A stretch of 64,000 nucleotides of DNA from Actinomycetota bacterium (GTDB taxonomy: Bacteria; Actinomycetota; Acidimicrobiia; Acidimicrobiales; AC-14): contig VAWU01000031.1 in the NCBI GenBank assembly GCA_005888325.1, positions 1 to 64,000 on the forward strand, in the 5' to 3' direction. Shown in pieces: positions 17,268 to 26,274 of this stretch. Under the pieces are notes generated by a model. The model was given only the letters and a program-made list of their open reading frames with translations. It did no database searches and was not told the DNA's origin. Made by a program: the position numbers and the translations under genes. The stretch's first letter is position 1. Each line of letters starts with the position of its first letter.

Positions 17268-18796
17268 GCCAGCGTGGGCCGCTGCCGCCCGCGCAGCGAC
17301 AGCTCGTCGACGACCCGCCACCGGACCGCCTCGCTCGTGGCCCGCTCCACCGATTCGTCGCTCGCGAGCACCCGGCCCAGACGCCGCTTCGCCTCCTCGG
17401 TGAGGCGGGCCGCCTCGTTCACGGGATCGCCGATCACGGTGTACTCGTAGCGCAGCTCGGTGCCGACGTTGCCGGCGACCACGATGCCCGACGACACCCC
17501 GACGGCCGCGTCGAGACCGGGATTGGAGGCCGCCAGCGCGAGCAGGTCGCGTCGCAGCGTGCGCGCCGCCCGCAGCGCGCGGTTCGCGTGATCGACCTGC
17601 GGCTCCGGTGCGCCGAACACGCACATGGCACCGTCGCCCTCGAACTTGTTCACCCAGCCGCCCTCGGCGCCCACCCGGCGCACCACCGAGTCGAAGAAGA
17701 CGTTGAGGACGGTGACGACCTCGTCGGGCGGCCGGCTCTCGGCCAGCCCCGTCGACGCCACGATGTCGACGAACAACACGCTGACCTCGCGTCGTTCCCC
17801 TCCAAGCGCGACCCCCCGCTCGAGCGCCTGGCGCGCGACCCCGGGCCCGACGTGGCGACCGAACAGGTCCTGCAGCGTGCGCCGCTCGCGCAGCCCCTCG
17901 ACCATCTGGTTGAACCCGATCTGCAGCAACCCGATCTCGCCGCCGTCGTCGACCGCGACCTGCACGTCGAGGTCGTCGGCCCGCACGCGCGTGAGCGCGT
18001 CCCGGACGGCGTCGATCGGATCGGCGACTGAGCGCGCCGCGGCGTAGATGACGAGACCGCCGGTCACCACGCCGGTCGAGATGAGGAACACCAGGCTGGC
18101 GACGGGCTGCACGAAGCCCGCGGGCCGTCCGAGGCGCTCGACGCCGACGAGCAGCAGCGGGACCGCGGACCCGAAGGCCCACGAGAGCAGGAAGCGGGGC
18201 CGGATGCCGAACCTCGCGTGACGATGGTCGAAATCCTTCGCCATGAGCGCGTGGACGTACACCGGACGCATGCACCGCTCGACGAGCAGGTACGTCGCCG
18301 CGCAAGCCGCGAGGCCGGCGAGGACGATGGACAGTGCTACCCGCACGCCGGTGATCACGTCGGACTCCCACCGGACGTTGAGCGCACCGAACAGCGCGGC
18401 CGCGCCGAGCCACATGCCGAATGACACCACTGCGTAGCGCCATGGCACTGCGAGCACAGCGCGGCGCTCCTCCTCGTCGGGACGTCGCTGCTGGACCAGC
18501 CAGCCGCACGCGTTTCGAAAGATGCGATGCCCGATGCTGTGCCCGACGATCCCCATGACCGCGAGATACGCAATGAAGACGTGGAGGTACCGCATGTCGC
18601 CGGCCGCACCGCGAGCAGGCGGATTGGCGAGCTGCCCGCTCATGAAGGACAGCACCGCGCCCGCTGCGTTCGCCAGCAGGAACGAGATGAGCACGGGTGC
18701 CTTGACCTTCTGCTCGTCGCAAGCGATCCAGGAGCCGCGTCCCACGGCTGTCACCGTACGACGGCGTGGGAGCCGTGGCCACGTGACGTCGATCAC
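17180..18796 (-). CDS. Membrane class III nucleotide cyclase with HAMP domain
   Basis: A 538-residue protein with about six TM segments in residues 30-270 and a HAMP linker (ARSVADPIDAVRDALTRVRADDLDV). The class III cyclase domain is at about 320-500. Metal-binding Asp residues are in VLFVDIVAST and FEGDGAMCVFG, and LRYEYTVIGDPVNEAARL matches the substrate and transition-state region of adenylate cyclases. It probably makes cAMP, as in the many mycobacterial homologues of this layout. No large extracellular sensor domain is seen, so the signal may be membrane-borne. The 3' end overlaps the transglutaminase gene antisense by 88 bp. Confidence 0.88.
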   Translation of the reverse strand: MIDVTWPRLPRRRTVTAVGRGSWIACDEQKVKAPVLISFLLANAAGAVLSFMSGQLANPPARGAAGDMRYLHVFIAYLAVMGIVGHSIGHRIFRNACGWLVQQRRPDEEERRAVLAVPWRYAVVSFGMWLGAAALFGALNVRWESDVITGVRVALSIVLAGLAACAATYLLVERCMRPVYVHALMAKDFDHRHARFGIRPRFLLSWAFGSAVPLLLVGVERLGRPAGFVQPVASLVFLISTGVVTGGLVIYAAARSVADPIDAVRDALTRVRADDLDVQVAVDDGGEIGLLQIGFNQMVEGLRERRTLQDLFGRHVGPGVARQALERGVALGGERREVSVLFVDIVASTGLAESRPPDEVVTVLNVFFDSVVRRVGAEGGWVNKFEGDGAMCVFGAPEPQVDHANRALRAARTLRRDLLALAASNPGLDAAVGVSSGIVVAGNVGTELRYEYTVIGDPVNEAARLTEEAKRRLGRVLASDESVERATSEAVRWRVVDELSLRGRQRPTLAYEPAPDDSASASTASAAPRSASEAGSPE

Positions 18797-18922
18797 GGCG
18801 GCGGCGCGGGCTGCGCTCGGGGGGTGGCCGGGCAGCGAGCTCGTGTCCGGCTAGCGTGACGTTCGCCGGCAGGTCAGAGAACGGCCTGCAGTTCCAGTGC
18901 TCTCCGGCCGAGAAAGAACGAT

Positions 18923-19576
18923 ATGCACTCGGATACCTGGGAGATCCCCCGCTTCCGCAACCTGGCACGTCACGCCCTGCCGCACATCGTCGAAGCGACC
19001 GTGATCCCTCTCGGGATCTTCTATCTGAGCCTGTGGCTCATCGGCGTCTGGGGAGCGCTGCTGGCCGCGATCGCCTGGTCCTACGGGGCGGTCGCCTGCC
19101 GGCTCATCACGCGGCGCCGGGTTCCCGGCGTCCTCCTCCTCGGCGCGACGGCGCTCACCGTCCGCAGCATCATTGCGTTCGGCAGCGGAAGCGTCTTCGT
19201 GTACTTCCTGCAGCCGACCCTCGGCACCATCGCCGTCGCCGCCGCGTTCCTCCTGTCGGTACCCGCGGGCCGACCCCTCGCCGAGCGCCTGGCCGCCGAC
19301 TTCTGCCCACTCCCCCAGTCGCTGCTGGCCAACCCGGCGATGCGGCGCTTCTTCATGCGCATCTCGCTGCTCTGGGCGCTCACCAACATGCTGAACGCCG
19401 CCGTCACCATCTGGCTGCTCGTGAGCCAGGACCTCGCCATCTACCTCCTGGCCAAGACCTTCGTTTCATGGACTCTCACCGGCAGCGCGATCGTGATCTC
19501 GACCGTCTGGTTCAAGCGCTCGATGCGCCGCATCGGGGTGTTGCGCGGCCGCCGCGCCATCGTCACCTCCGCGTGA
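18923..19576 (+). CDS. VC0807-like integral membrane protein
   Basis: A 217-residue protein with about five or six hydrophobic helices (residues 17-40, 42-60, 66-85, 90-110, 145-165 and 170-190). The pattern LPHIVEATVIPLGIFYLSLW, RRRVPGVLLLGATAL and PAGRPLAERL resembles the VC0807 family, whose members lack a defined role. The gene is intact and followed 29 bp later by an alpha/beta hydrolase in the same direction. No ligand- or metal-binding motif is visible. Confidence 0.65.
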   Translation: MHSDTWEIPRFRNLARHALPHIVEATVIPLGIFYLSLWLIGVWGALLAAIAWSYGAVACRLITRRRVPGVLLLGATALTVRSIIAFGSGSVFVYFLQPTLGTIAVAAAFLLSVPAGRPLAERLAADFCPLPQSLLANPAMRRFFMRISLLWALTNMLNAAVTIWLLVSQDLAIYLLAKTFVSWTLTGSAIVISTVWFKRSMRRIGVLRGRRAIVTSA

Positions 19577-19605
19577 GCTGTCCGGCCGGTATGTTTGCGG
19601 GGGCC

Positions 19606-20358
19606 ATGGTGAGCTCCGCCGTCACTCTCACGACCGTCGACGAGGTCACGCTCGCCGGTCGGCAGTGGCCGTCGAGCGGCGGAGAGTCGGCGACGACCGT
19701 CGTGGTCACCCATGGCTTCGCCGCCTCGAAGGACGACGCCGCCGTGCTCGCCGTGACCCATGCGCTCCGAGGATGCGGGCACGCCGTGCTGACGTACGAC
19801 GGCCGGGGCCAGGGCGATTCCGGCGGCCACTGCACCCTGGGCGACGCCGAACGTCACGACGTTGCCGCGGCAGTGGCCCTCGCGCGCGAGCAGTCCGATC
19901 GGGTCGTGGTGCTCGGCGCGTCCATGGGTGCCATCGCGGTGATGCGCTATGCAGCGAGCGATGCCGACCTCGCGGGAGTGGTCGCGGTGAGCAGCCCGGC
20001 CGGCTGGCGCATCCCCCGCACCCTCCGCAGCCTGCTCGCCGCGGGCCTCACCCAGACGCCCCCGGGGCGCCACCTGGCGGCGCGCTACATGGGCGTGCGC
20101 CTGGCGCGGGGTTGGTCCCGTCCCGAGGCGCCCGACGGGCTCGCGGCGCGCATCACCGCGCCCCTCGCCATCGTGCACGGCACGATCGACCGGTTCATCT
20201 CCCCACGCGAGGCGCCGCTGCTCTACGCGGCGGCCAACGACCCGCGCCGGATCGACCTCGTGCCGGGCATGGGCCACGCCTTCGACGCGCCCGGCATCCC
20301 CGCCATCTGCGCCGCCGTGGAATGGGCGCTGGCGATGCGGGTCGCTTCCGTCAGCTGA
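19606..20358 (+). CDS. Alpha/beta hydrolase
   Basis: A 250-residue serine hydrolase. The oxyanion region THGFAASKDDA, the YDGRGQGDSGG segment, the nucleophile elbow VLGASMGAIA (Ser near residue 106), the Asp in HGTIDRFISP and the final His in GMGHAFD make a complete triad. It is close to small esterase or lysophospholipase-like proteins; the substrate is unknown. The ATG at 19606 follows a G-rich stretch, and an ATG 15 bases upstream is an alternative. The last 8 bases overlap the convergent DegV gene. Confidence 0.82.
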   Translation: MVSSAVTLTTVDEVTLAGRQWPSSGGESATTVVVTHGFAASKDDAAVLAVTHALRGCGHAVLTYDGRGQGDSGGHCTLGDAERHDVAAAVALAREQSDRVVVLGASMGAIAVMRYAASDADLAGVVAVSSPAGWRIPRTLRSLLAAGLTQTPPGRHLAARYMGVRLARGWSRPEAPDGLAARITAPLAIVHGTIDRFISPREAPLLYAAANDPRRIDLVPGMGHAFDAPGIPAICAAVEWALAMRVASVS

Positions 20359-21190
20359 GCGGGCGCTCGTCCCACCACCAGGCGAGGCCGACCAGGCCCG
20401 GCCCGGTGTGCACCACCATCACCGGGCTGAACGAGCCGAGGAACTCGGTGGCCGGATCGACTTCGGCGCGCACCTGCTCGAGCAACCGCTCGGCCGGCTC
20501 GGGCGCCCCCGCGTGCAGCGCCGCCACATGGAGCCGCGCCCCGGCCACCCGCGAGTTGAACAGCGCCGCGGTCATGCGGTCGAGCGCCGTCGGCCGGCTG
20601 AGCGCGGGGCGGAGCGGCCGGGGGTGACCCCGCCGGAACTCGAACAGGGGGTTGAGACCGAGGCTGCGCCCGGCCCGCCCCGCGATGCCGGGCACGCGCC
20701 CGCTGCGGACGAGGTGGTCGAGGCTGTCGACCGTCGCCACCAGGCGGACTCGATCGCGCACGTGGGCCGCCGTCGCCTCGACTTCATCGAGCCGACCTCC
20801 GTCGCGTGCCACCAGCGCCGCCGCGAGCACGACGAGTCCCTCGGCGCCCGCCGCGGTCTCGGTGTCGAACACCCGCACCGCGCCGTCGACCAACGAGGAG
20901 GCGACGTGGGCGGCATGGAACGTTCCGCTCATCGTCCCCGCGATCGTGAGCACGAGCACGCCGTCGTCTCCCAAGCTCTCCTCGACCGCCTTGGCCACCT
21001 CACCGGGCGACGGCGCCGACGTGGTGACGCCCTCGTCGAGGCGCGACAGGAGCTCGGCGAGGCTGAGGTCACCGTCGCGGTACGAGATCCCCCCGAGCGT
21101 CAGCGACATCGGCACGACCGTGATGTCGTGGCAGGCAGCGAGGTCGGCGGGGAGCGACGCCGCGCTGTCAGTGACGATGGAGACGGACAC
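20351..21190 (-). CDS. DegV family fatty-acid-binding protein
   Basis: A 279-residue DegV/FakB-type protein, the usual length. SIVTDSAASLP at the N-terminus, TSAPSPGEVA, the TIAGTMSGTFHAA loop that binds the fatty acid carboxylate, FDTETAAGAEGLV and SLDHLVRSGRVPG are the family landmarks. FakB proteins present fatty acids to a FakA kinase for phosphorylation; no FakA is in the window. The start overlaps the upstream MFS gene by 23 bases, so PlsY-like, MFS and DegV form one transcription unit, and a link to lipid metabolism is plausible. Confidence 0.9.
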   Translation of the reverse strand: MSVSIVTDSAASLPADLAACHDITVVPMSLTLGGISYRDGDLSLAELLSRLDEGVTTSAPSPGEVAKAVEESLGDDGVLVLTIAGTMSGTFHAAHVASSLVDGAVRVFDTETAAGAEGLVVLAAALVARDGGRLDEVEATAAHVRDRVRLVATVDSLDHLVRSGRVPGIAGRAGRSLGLNPLFEFRRGHPRPLRPALSRPTALDRMTAALFNSRVAGARLHVAALHAGAPEPAERLLEQVRAEVDPATEFLGSFSPVMVVHTGPGLVGLAWWWDERPLS

Positions 21191-22454
21191 GCCACGCCTC
21201 CCTTCGCGCCGGCTGCTCGGGCGCGGACTCGCGGACGAAGCCGGCGCTGACGAAAACGAGCGCCCCGGCGCAGAACAACACCATTCGCTCCGGCTCGAGG
21301 TGGCCGACGAGCGGCCAGCTCACGCCGCCGACGAGGTCGGCCGCGATGCCTGCCCCGAGGGCGGCGAGGCTGAGTCCGCCGCGGATCACCACGTGGAAGA
21401 CGGTGAACGCGAGCACGCGCTCCTCGTCCTCGAGGCGACTCTGCAGCGCACTCATCCCTGCCGCCAGGGTGAAGGCGGCCGCCCCGCCGAAACCGACGGC
21501 TCCGAGGAAGGCACCGGCGAGCGTCGGCGCCAGGCTGAACACCACGATGACGATGCCCTGTGCCGCCACACCCGTCCGCACGGTGACCAGCAGGTCGGCC
21601 TCGCGACGCCGCGAGAGGAGGCCGAGGCCGCCGACCGCGCCCACGCCGAAGAGCGCGATCATCGCCCCGAACTCGGCATTCGTGGCACCCAGGAGGTCGC
21701 GGACGAACACGATGCCGAGCGAGAAGAGCGCGCCCACGCCGAGGGCGGCGGTCAACGTGGCGGGGATGACCGCGCGGATGAGCGGGATGTGCAGCGCTTC
21801 GGTGAAGGTGCGCGGGCTGCCCAGCCCACCCTCGACCGGCGCGCCGTCGGCCCGTCTCCCGCGCCCCAAGTCGGCGATGCCGCGCACGAACGCGAACGAG
21901 ATCAGGAAGGTGACCGCGTCGATCCAGAACGCCAGGGCGAAGTTCGCGCTCCAGGCTCCGGGGATGCCGATGTGGACGTGCGTGAGCGCGGCTGCCAGCG
22001 CGAACGCAGCCGCGCCCAACGGGATGGTGCCGTAGGACGAGCCCAGCACGAGGCCGTTCGCGACGGGAAGGTCGTCGCCGGCCAGCTCGGGGATCGACGC
22101 GTCGCGCGCGGGCAGGAACGCGAGGCTCGCGAGCTCGAGCATGAAGGCCCAGAGGTAGGCCCACCAGAGCGCGCTCACGAGCGGCACCACGGCGACGATC
22201 CCGGCGCGCACGAGGTCCATGGTGAGCATGGTGCGCCGCCGGTCCCAGCGTTGCGCGAGGCGTGCCGCGAGCGGACCGGCGACCGCCGCGGGGATGAGGC
22301 GCAGCACGAGTATGCCCCCGACCGCGGTCGACGATCCGGTCTCCTGGGAGACGAGGACCATCAGCGCGATCGTGCCCATCCAGTCGCCGAGCGCGGAGAC
22401 GCCCTGACCGATGAGCAACGAGCGGAAGCCCTTGCGTCGAAGCAGGTCCTTCAC
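21168..22454 (-). CDS. MFS transporter
   Basis: A 428-residue 12-TM major facilitator. GFRSLLIGQGVSALGDWMGTIAL is a typical first helix for the MFS_3/multidrug-like branch, and the loop 2-3 motif LAQRWDRRRTMLTMDLVRAG is clear. The last helix is VLFCAGALVFVSAGF. The substrate cannot be predicted; homologues include macrolide and lipid exporters. The start is GTG at 22454, giving a GTGA overlap with the PlsY-like gene upstream. The stop overlaps the DegV start. Confidence 0.85.
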   Translation of the reverse strand: MKDLLRRKGFRSLLIGQGVSALGDWMGTIALMVLVSQETGSSTAVGGILVLRLIPAAVAGPLAARLAQRWDRRRTMLTMDLVRAGIVAVVPLVSALWWAYLWAFMLELASLAFLPARDASIPELAGDDLPVANGLVLGSSYGTIPLGAAAFALAAALTHVHIGIPGAWSANFALAFWIDAVTFLISFAFVRGIADLGRGRRADGAPVEGGLGSPRTFTEALHIPLIRAVIPATLTAALGVGALFSLGIVFVRDLLGATNAEFGAMIALFGVGAVGGLGLLSRRREADLLVTVRTGVAAQGIVIVVFSLAPTLAGAFLGAVGFGGAAAFTLAAGMSALQSRLEDEERVLAFTVFHVVIRGGLSLAALGAGIAADLVGGVSWPLVGHLEPERMVLFCAGALVFVSAGFVRESAPEQPARREAWRVRLHRH

Positions 22455-23059
22455 ACGACTCCGCCGTCGTTGTCGAACAACAGGCGTCGCACGTAGGCGC
22501 GACGGCGTGCGGGCCCGGCCACGCGCCGGTTGCCGGCGAGGCGCTTCGCAGCCATCGGCAACGCGACGCACGCGCCGGCGGCCGCGCCGCGCCGCCCGCT
22601 CGTGCGCGCCAGCACCGGCACCAGCGCGGCGAGCGCCACGAACGAACCGAGGCCGGTCTGGCGCGCGAGGCGCCCGGCGATGAGACCCGCGGCGAGGACG
22701 GGGACGCCCGTCGGCGCGGTCGCGAGCAGTGAGCCGAACGCCGGCGCGATGCCGCGCCCTCCCGCGCCGCGGAGCCAAGGCGACCAGTTGTGCCCGGCGA
22801 CCGCCGCGCCACCAGCGACCGCCGCGAGCAGGGGCCGGCGGCGGCCGGCGAGGAGCGGGCCGACCGCGCCCTTGCTGACGTCGAGGACTCCGGCCACGGC
22901 CAGCGGCGTGAACCCGGCCACCCGGTAGAGGGCGGTGCCCGACACGGTGCCGCTGCCCACCTCACGCAGGTCGACGCCGCCCGTCCGGCGCGACGCGATG
23001 TTCGAGAACGGGATCGAGCCCGCTCCGAAGCCCGCCAGGACCACTGACGCGCGATTCAT
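22451..23059 (-). CDS. PlsY-like glycerol-3-phosphate acyltransferase family protein
   Basis: A 202-residue integral membrane protein whose order of motifs matches PlsY: GSIPFSNIASRR near the N-terminus, VDLREVGSGT, VLDVSKGAVGP and AGHNWSPWLRGAGGRGIA. PlsY transfers the acyl group of acyl phosphate to glycerol-3-phosphate. Two blocks differ from the norm: GSGTVSGTALYR where GSGNxGATN is usual, and GRGIA where GKGVA is usual. The substrate or activity may have changed. The start is the ATG at 23059 or 23071. It is the first gene of the PlsY-MFS-DegV unit and divergent from the LLM gene. Confidence 0.75.
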   Translation of the reverse strand: MNRASVVLAGFGAGSIPFSNIASRRTGGVDLREVGSGTVSGTALYRVAGFTPLAVAGVLDVSKGAVGPLLAGRRRPLLAAVAGGAAVAGHNWSPWLRGAGGRGIAPAFGSLLATAPTGVPVLAAGLIAGRLARQTGLGSFVALAALVPVLARTSGRRGAAAGACVALPMAAKRLAGNRRVAGPARRRAYVRRLLFDNDGGVV

Positions 23060-23179
23060 CGCGCCCAGCATGGCCGGTTCGCAGCAGTTGCACAGGTCTT
23101 TCGCGACCGGGAGGGCATCTCCCTGCCTGTGACAGTGGTCGCTGTGACCGCAGTCGCTGAGGCGGCGGTAGCGTGTCCC

Positions 23180-24163
23180 ATGATCCGCCTCGGGCTCCAG
23201 ATCCCATCGTTCACCTATCCCGGCGTCGCGGACGACGCCCTCTTCGAGCGAGTGAGCGACATTGCCGTCACCGCCGAGGAATCGGGCTTCGACTCGATCT
23301 GGGTGATGGACCACTTCTACCAACTGCCCCTCCTCGGCCCCCCGACGCTCAACATGATGGAGAGCTACTCGCTGCTTGCCGCGCTGGCCGCCCGCACCGC
23401 GCGCGTGCAGCTGGGCACGCTTGTCACCGGCGTGACGTATCGAAACCCGGCGGTGCTCGCCAAGGAGGTGACGACGCTCGACGTCATCTCGCGTGGTCGC
23501 GCCATCCTCGGGATCGGCGCCGCGTGGTTCGACCAGGAGCACGAGGGCTACGGCGTGCCGTTCCCATCGACCGGCGAGCGGATGGACCGGCTCGAGGAGG
23601 CGGTGCAGATCTGCAGGGCGATGTTCACCCAGGAGACGGCGACGTTCGACGGGCGGTACTACCGGGTGAAGGACGCCATCAACAACCCGCGGCCCATCCG
23701 ACCCGATGGCATCCCGATCATGATCGGAGGCGGGGGCGAGAAGCGCACGCTGCGGATCGTCGCCGCCTTCGCTGACGCGTGCAACCTGTTCGGCCAGCCC
23801 GACGAGGTGCGCCACAAGCTCGACGTGCTCGCGCGCCATTGCGAGGCCGTCGGCCGCGATCCGAAGTCGATCAACAAGACGCGACTCGGCACGCTCTTCA
23901 TCGCCAAGTCGCAGGAGGCAGCCGAGGCGAAGCTCGGCGCCCAGCTCGCCGAGCGAGGCATGGACCTCGCGTCGATGGACGAGACCAGCCGCAACGCGAT
24001 CGCGGGCATGTTCCACGTGGGCGGCCCCGACGAGATCGCCGAGCAGGTGCACGGGCTGCTCGACGCCGGCCTCGACGGGCTCATCTTCAACCTCCCCGAC
24101 GCCCACGATCTCGAGTCGGTGGCGCTCGCCGGGTCGGTGCTGAAACCGCTGCTCGCGGCCTGA
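23180..24163 (+). CDS. LLM-class F420-dependent oxidoreductase
   Basis: A 327-residue luciferase-like monooxygenase-fold protein. MIRLGLQIPSFTYPG starts the TIM barrel, followed by GFDSIWVMDHFYQ, LAARTARVQLGTLVTGVTYRNPAVLAKEVTTLD and GRAILGIGAAWFDQEH. These blocks match the actinobacterial F420-dependent group (cofactor F420, hydride transfer). The physiological substrate is unknown. The ATG at 23180 coincides with the start of homology. The 120 bases back to the PlsY-like gene serve two divergent units. Hairpin C follows 9 bases after the stop. Confidence 0.9.
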   Translation: MIRLGLQIPSFTYPGVADDALFERVSDIAVTAEESGFDSIWVMDHFYQLPLLGPPTLNMMESYSLLAALAARTARVQLGTLVTGVTYRNPAVLAKEVTTLDVISRGRAILGIGAAWFDQEHEGYGVPFPSTGERMDRLEEAVQICRAMFTQETATFDGRYYRVKDAINNPRPIRPDGIPIMIGGGGEKRTLRIVAAFADACNLFGQPDEVRHKLDVLARHCEAVGRDPKSINKTRLGTLFIAKSQEAAEAKLGAQLAERGMDLASMDETSRNAIAGMFHVGGPDEIAEQVHGLLDAGLDGLIFNLPDAHDLESVALAGSVLKPLLAA

Positions 24164-24172
24164 CACCCTTCG

Positions 24173-24221
24173 CTTCTTGGTGCACTGACCCATCGTCACG
24201 GTGGCTGAGCGCACCAAGAAG
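24173..24221. repeat. Dispersed nested-hairpin repeat, copy C
   Basis: Outer arms CTTCTTGGTGC (24173-24183) and GCACCAAGAAG (24211-24221) are perfect complements. The inner palindrome CCATCGTCACGGTGG (24190-24204) has one G-T type mismatch. It begins 9 bases after the LLM oxidoreductase stop and so could terminate that gene. The stretch from here to 24329 holds nothing else recognisable. Confidence 0.75.
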
Positions 24222-24329
24222 GCACGGACGGCTGGGCACGTCCGCGCCGCGAAGTCCCACGACTCGCTTCAAGCGGGCGCTTGGCGTGCCGACATCTGAG
24301 GGGGCGGGCTCGACGAAAGGGAGGTGGAC

Positions 24330-24708
24330 GTGTCCTCGCAGACCAAGGCGGTCGACGCCATCGCGGAGGCGCTCGCCTGCTCCTGCGACCTCTTCCAGCG
24401 CAATCCCCTGCTCCGACGAGCTGCTCGGCTTCGAAGCGGATGGGCTGGCCGGAGCCATGCGGGTGCTCGAGCGCCTGGAGGAGTCGGAGCAGCAAGAGGT
24501 CGACGACTTCCGGCCGGGCATCTCGTTCGCCGAGTTCCCGGAGTTCGTCCACTCGCACAACTGGCACGATCCCAAGGCCGTCTGCGCGTTCGCCGACTTC
24601 CTGAGGTCCTCGGCCGAGAACCGCGCCCTCACGGGCAAGATGCGCACCGCTCTCGACACGATCCGCAGCGCCGCGGGCTGGTTCGACGAGCAACGCACGA
24701 CCAGCTGA
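24330..24708 (+). pseudogene. Unrecognised small protein, frameshifted
   Basis: A GTG at 24330 preceded by GGGAGG starts VSSQTKAVDAIAEALACSCD, but the frame loses sense after QRNPLL. A one-base shift near 24413 (an extra C in the run before GACGAG) restores DELLGFEADGLAGAMRVLE and a further 80 residues rich in acidic and aromatic positions, ending WFDEQRTTS. The joined product would be about 125 residues. I do not recognise the family. The shift may be a real mutation or a base-call error; the well-placed ribosome site favours a gene that was recently intact. Confidence 0.5.
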
Positions 24709-24716
24709 GCCGATCG

Positions 24717-25100
24717 TCAGCGCGCGCCGCGCCTGACCGGCAGCCCGCTCGCTGCCCATGCCTGGAACCCACCCTCGAGGTCGGTTGCCCGGACGAGCCC
24801 GACGTCCTGGAGCGCGGCGGCCGCCAGGCTCGAGCTGTAGCCCTCGGAGCACATGACGACGATCGCCTGGTCGTAGCCGGTCACCTCGGGGATGCGATGG
24901 TCGCTCGCGGGGTCGAGTCGCCACTCCAGCACGTTGCGCTCGATCACCAACGCCCCCGGCACCGCGCCGTCGCGCACGCGCTGCGCCTCGGGCCGGGTGT
25001 CGACGAGCAGGCCGCCCTCGGCCATGAGCCGCGCCGCCTCGGCCGGGCCCACCCGCTCGAGTCGTGCCCGCGCCGCCGCGAGCACGCGCTCAATACTCAC
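24717..25100 (-). CDS. Rhodanese-like domain protein
   Basis: A 127-residue single-domain rhodanese. LLVDTRPEAQRVRDGAVPGALVIERNVLEWRL, the active-site loop VVMCSEGYSSSLAA with its catalytic Cys and the closing ATDLEGGFQAWAASGLPV are all present. It should transfer sulfane sulfur. The start is GTG at 25100, overlapping the stop of the cysteine dioxygenase remnant (GTGA). Its place at the end of the sulfate-import operon supports a sulfur-metabolism role. Confidence 0.88.
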   Translation of the reverse strand: MSIERVLAAARARLERVGPAEAARLMAEGGLLVDTRPEAQRVRDGAVPGALVIERNVLEWRLDPASDHRIPEVTGYDQAIVVMCSEGYSSSLAAAALQDVGLVRATDLEGGFQAWAASGLPVRRGAR

Positions 25101-25293
25101 GGGTGGGCGCTGGAGGCCGTGCCATCCAGCGTCTCGTGGCGGACCACGTCGAGGAAGCAAGCCGGTCGGTCGTCGTAGAAGGTCATCGACACCAGCCGCG
25201 GAGCGTAGACGTGGATGCTGAGGGCCGGCTCGTCACCGAGGTTCACCACATCGTGCACGTGGTCGGCGCCGAAAGTCGCGTGCCGCCCGTCCG
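25097..25293 (-). pseudogene. Cysteine dioxygenase/cupin C-terminal remnant
   Basis: Immediately after the cysA stop, another frame carries GRHATFGADHVHDVVNLGDEP, then ALSIHVYAPRLVSMTFYD and a final acidic tail. This resembles the C-terminal half of cysteine dioxygenases, where a metal-binding His and the HVYSPPL strand occur. Only about 60 residues remain of a family usually 160-200 long, and no plausible start codon or ribosome site precedes it. I infer a deletion that joined cysA to the tail of a CDO-like gene. A start further upstream, inside cysA, would add only non-homologous residues. Confidence 0.6.
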
Positions 25294-26274
25294 TCAGGGG
25301 CCGGCGTTGGCGGCGGGCACGACCGTCCGTTCCGGCGTCCGGCGGACGGGGCCGACGTGGACGACGCTGCCCGGCGCCAGGTTCAGGCCGTCCACCTGCT
25401 CGCGAGTGAGCTGCACCCACACATCGACCCCGTCGACCACCACCTCGACGCGGACCTCGAAGCCCAGTCGCAGCACCCTCACGACCGTGGCCTCGACCGT
25501 CGTCGCGTCGGGCTCCTCGTGCAGCTCGAGGTCGTGCGGACGGACCAGCCGGTCGCCCAGCTGCGTCACCGGCCCGAGGAAGCTCATCACGAAGTCGTTC
25601 GCGGGTTGCTCGTACAGCTCACTCGGCGACCCCGTCTGCTCGATCCGGCCACCCGCGATCACGACGATGCTGTCGGCCACCTCCATCGCCTCCTCCTGAT
25701 CGTGGGTGACGAAGACGGTCGTGACGTGCACCTCGTCGTGCAGGCGGCGCAGCCACTTGCGGAGCTCCTTGCGCACCTGGGCGTCGAGTGCGCCGAACGG
25801 CTCGTCGAGCAGCAACACCTGCGGCTCGACCGCGAGCGCCCGGGCGAGCGCCATGCGCTGACGCTGGCCGCCCGACAGCTGCGCCGGGCGACGGTGCGCG
25901 AACTGCTCGAGGTGCACGAGCTCGAGCAGCTCGTCGACCTTGCGCTTGATCTCGTCCTTGGGCCGCTTGCGGATCTCGAGGCCGAAGGCGACGTTGCGGT
26001 ACACGCTCATGTGCTTGAACGCGGCGTAGTGCTGGAACACGAAACCCACGTTGCGGCTCTGCGGAGGGAGCCGGGTGGCATCGGTGCCGGCGATCTCGAC
26101 CACCCCCGAGTCGGGCTGCTCGAGCCCGGCGATGATGCGCAGCAGGGTCGACTTGCCACCGCCGCTCGGGCCGAGCAGAGCGGTCAGCGACCCCGACGGA
26201 ACATCGACGGACACGTCCTCGAGCGCGACGAAGTCGCCGAAGCGCTTCGTCACGTTGCGCGCGGTGATGGCCAT
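25294..26274 (-). CDS. cysA: Sulfate/thiosulfate ABC transporter ATPase
   Basis: A 326-residue ATPase. Walker A is [12 protein letters not shown], the Q-loop [16 protein letters not shown], the ABC signature [15 protein letters not shown], Walker [13 protein letters not shown] and the switch [15 protein letters not shown]-terminal TOBE-like domain follows. FQHYALFRHMTV-type Q-loops are typical of CysA. The ATG at 26274 overlaps the cysW stop by one base (TGATG). It powers sulfate import with CysT, CysW and the binding lipoprotein. Its 3' end abuts a cysteine dioxygenase remnant, so the very C-terminus may not be the ancestral one. Confidence 0.93.
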   Translation of the reverse strand: MAITARNVTKRFGDFVALEDVSVDVPSGSLTALLGPSGGGKSTLLRIIAGLEQPDSGVVEIAGTDATRLPPQSRNVGFVFQHYAAFKHMSVYRNVAFGLEIRKRPKDEIKRKVDELLELVHLEQFAHRRPAQLSGGQRQRMALARALAVEPQVLLLDEPFGALDAQVRKELRKWLRRLHDEVHVTTVFVTHDQEEAMEVADSIVVIAGGRIEQTGSPSELYEQPANDFVMSFLGPVTQLGDRLVRPHDLELHEEPDATTVEATVVRVLRLGFEVRVEVVVDGVDVWVQLTREQVDGLNLAPGSVVHVGPVRRTPERTVVPAANAGP

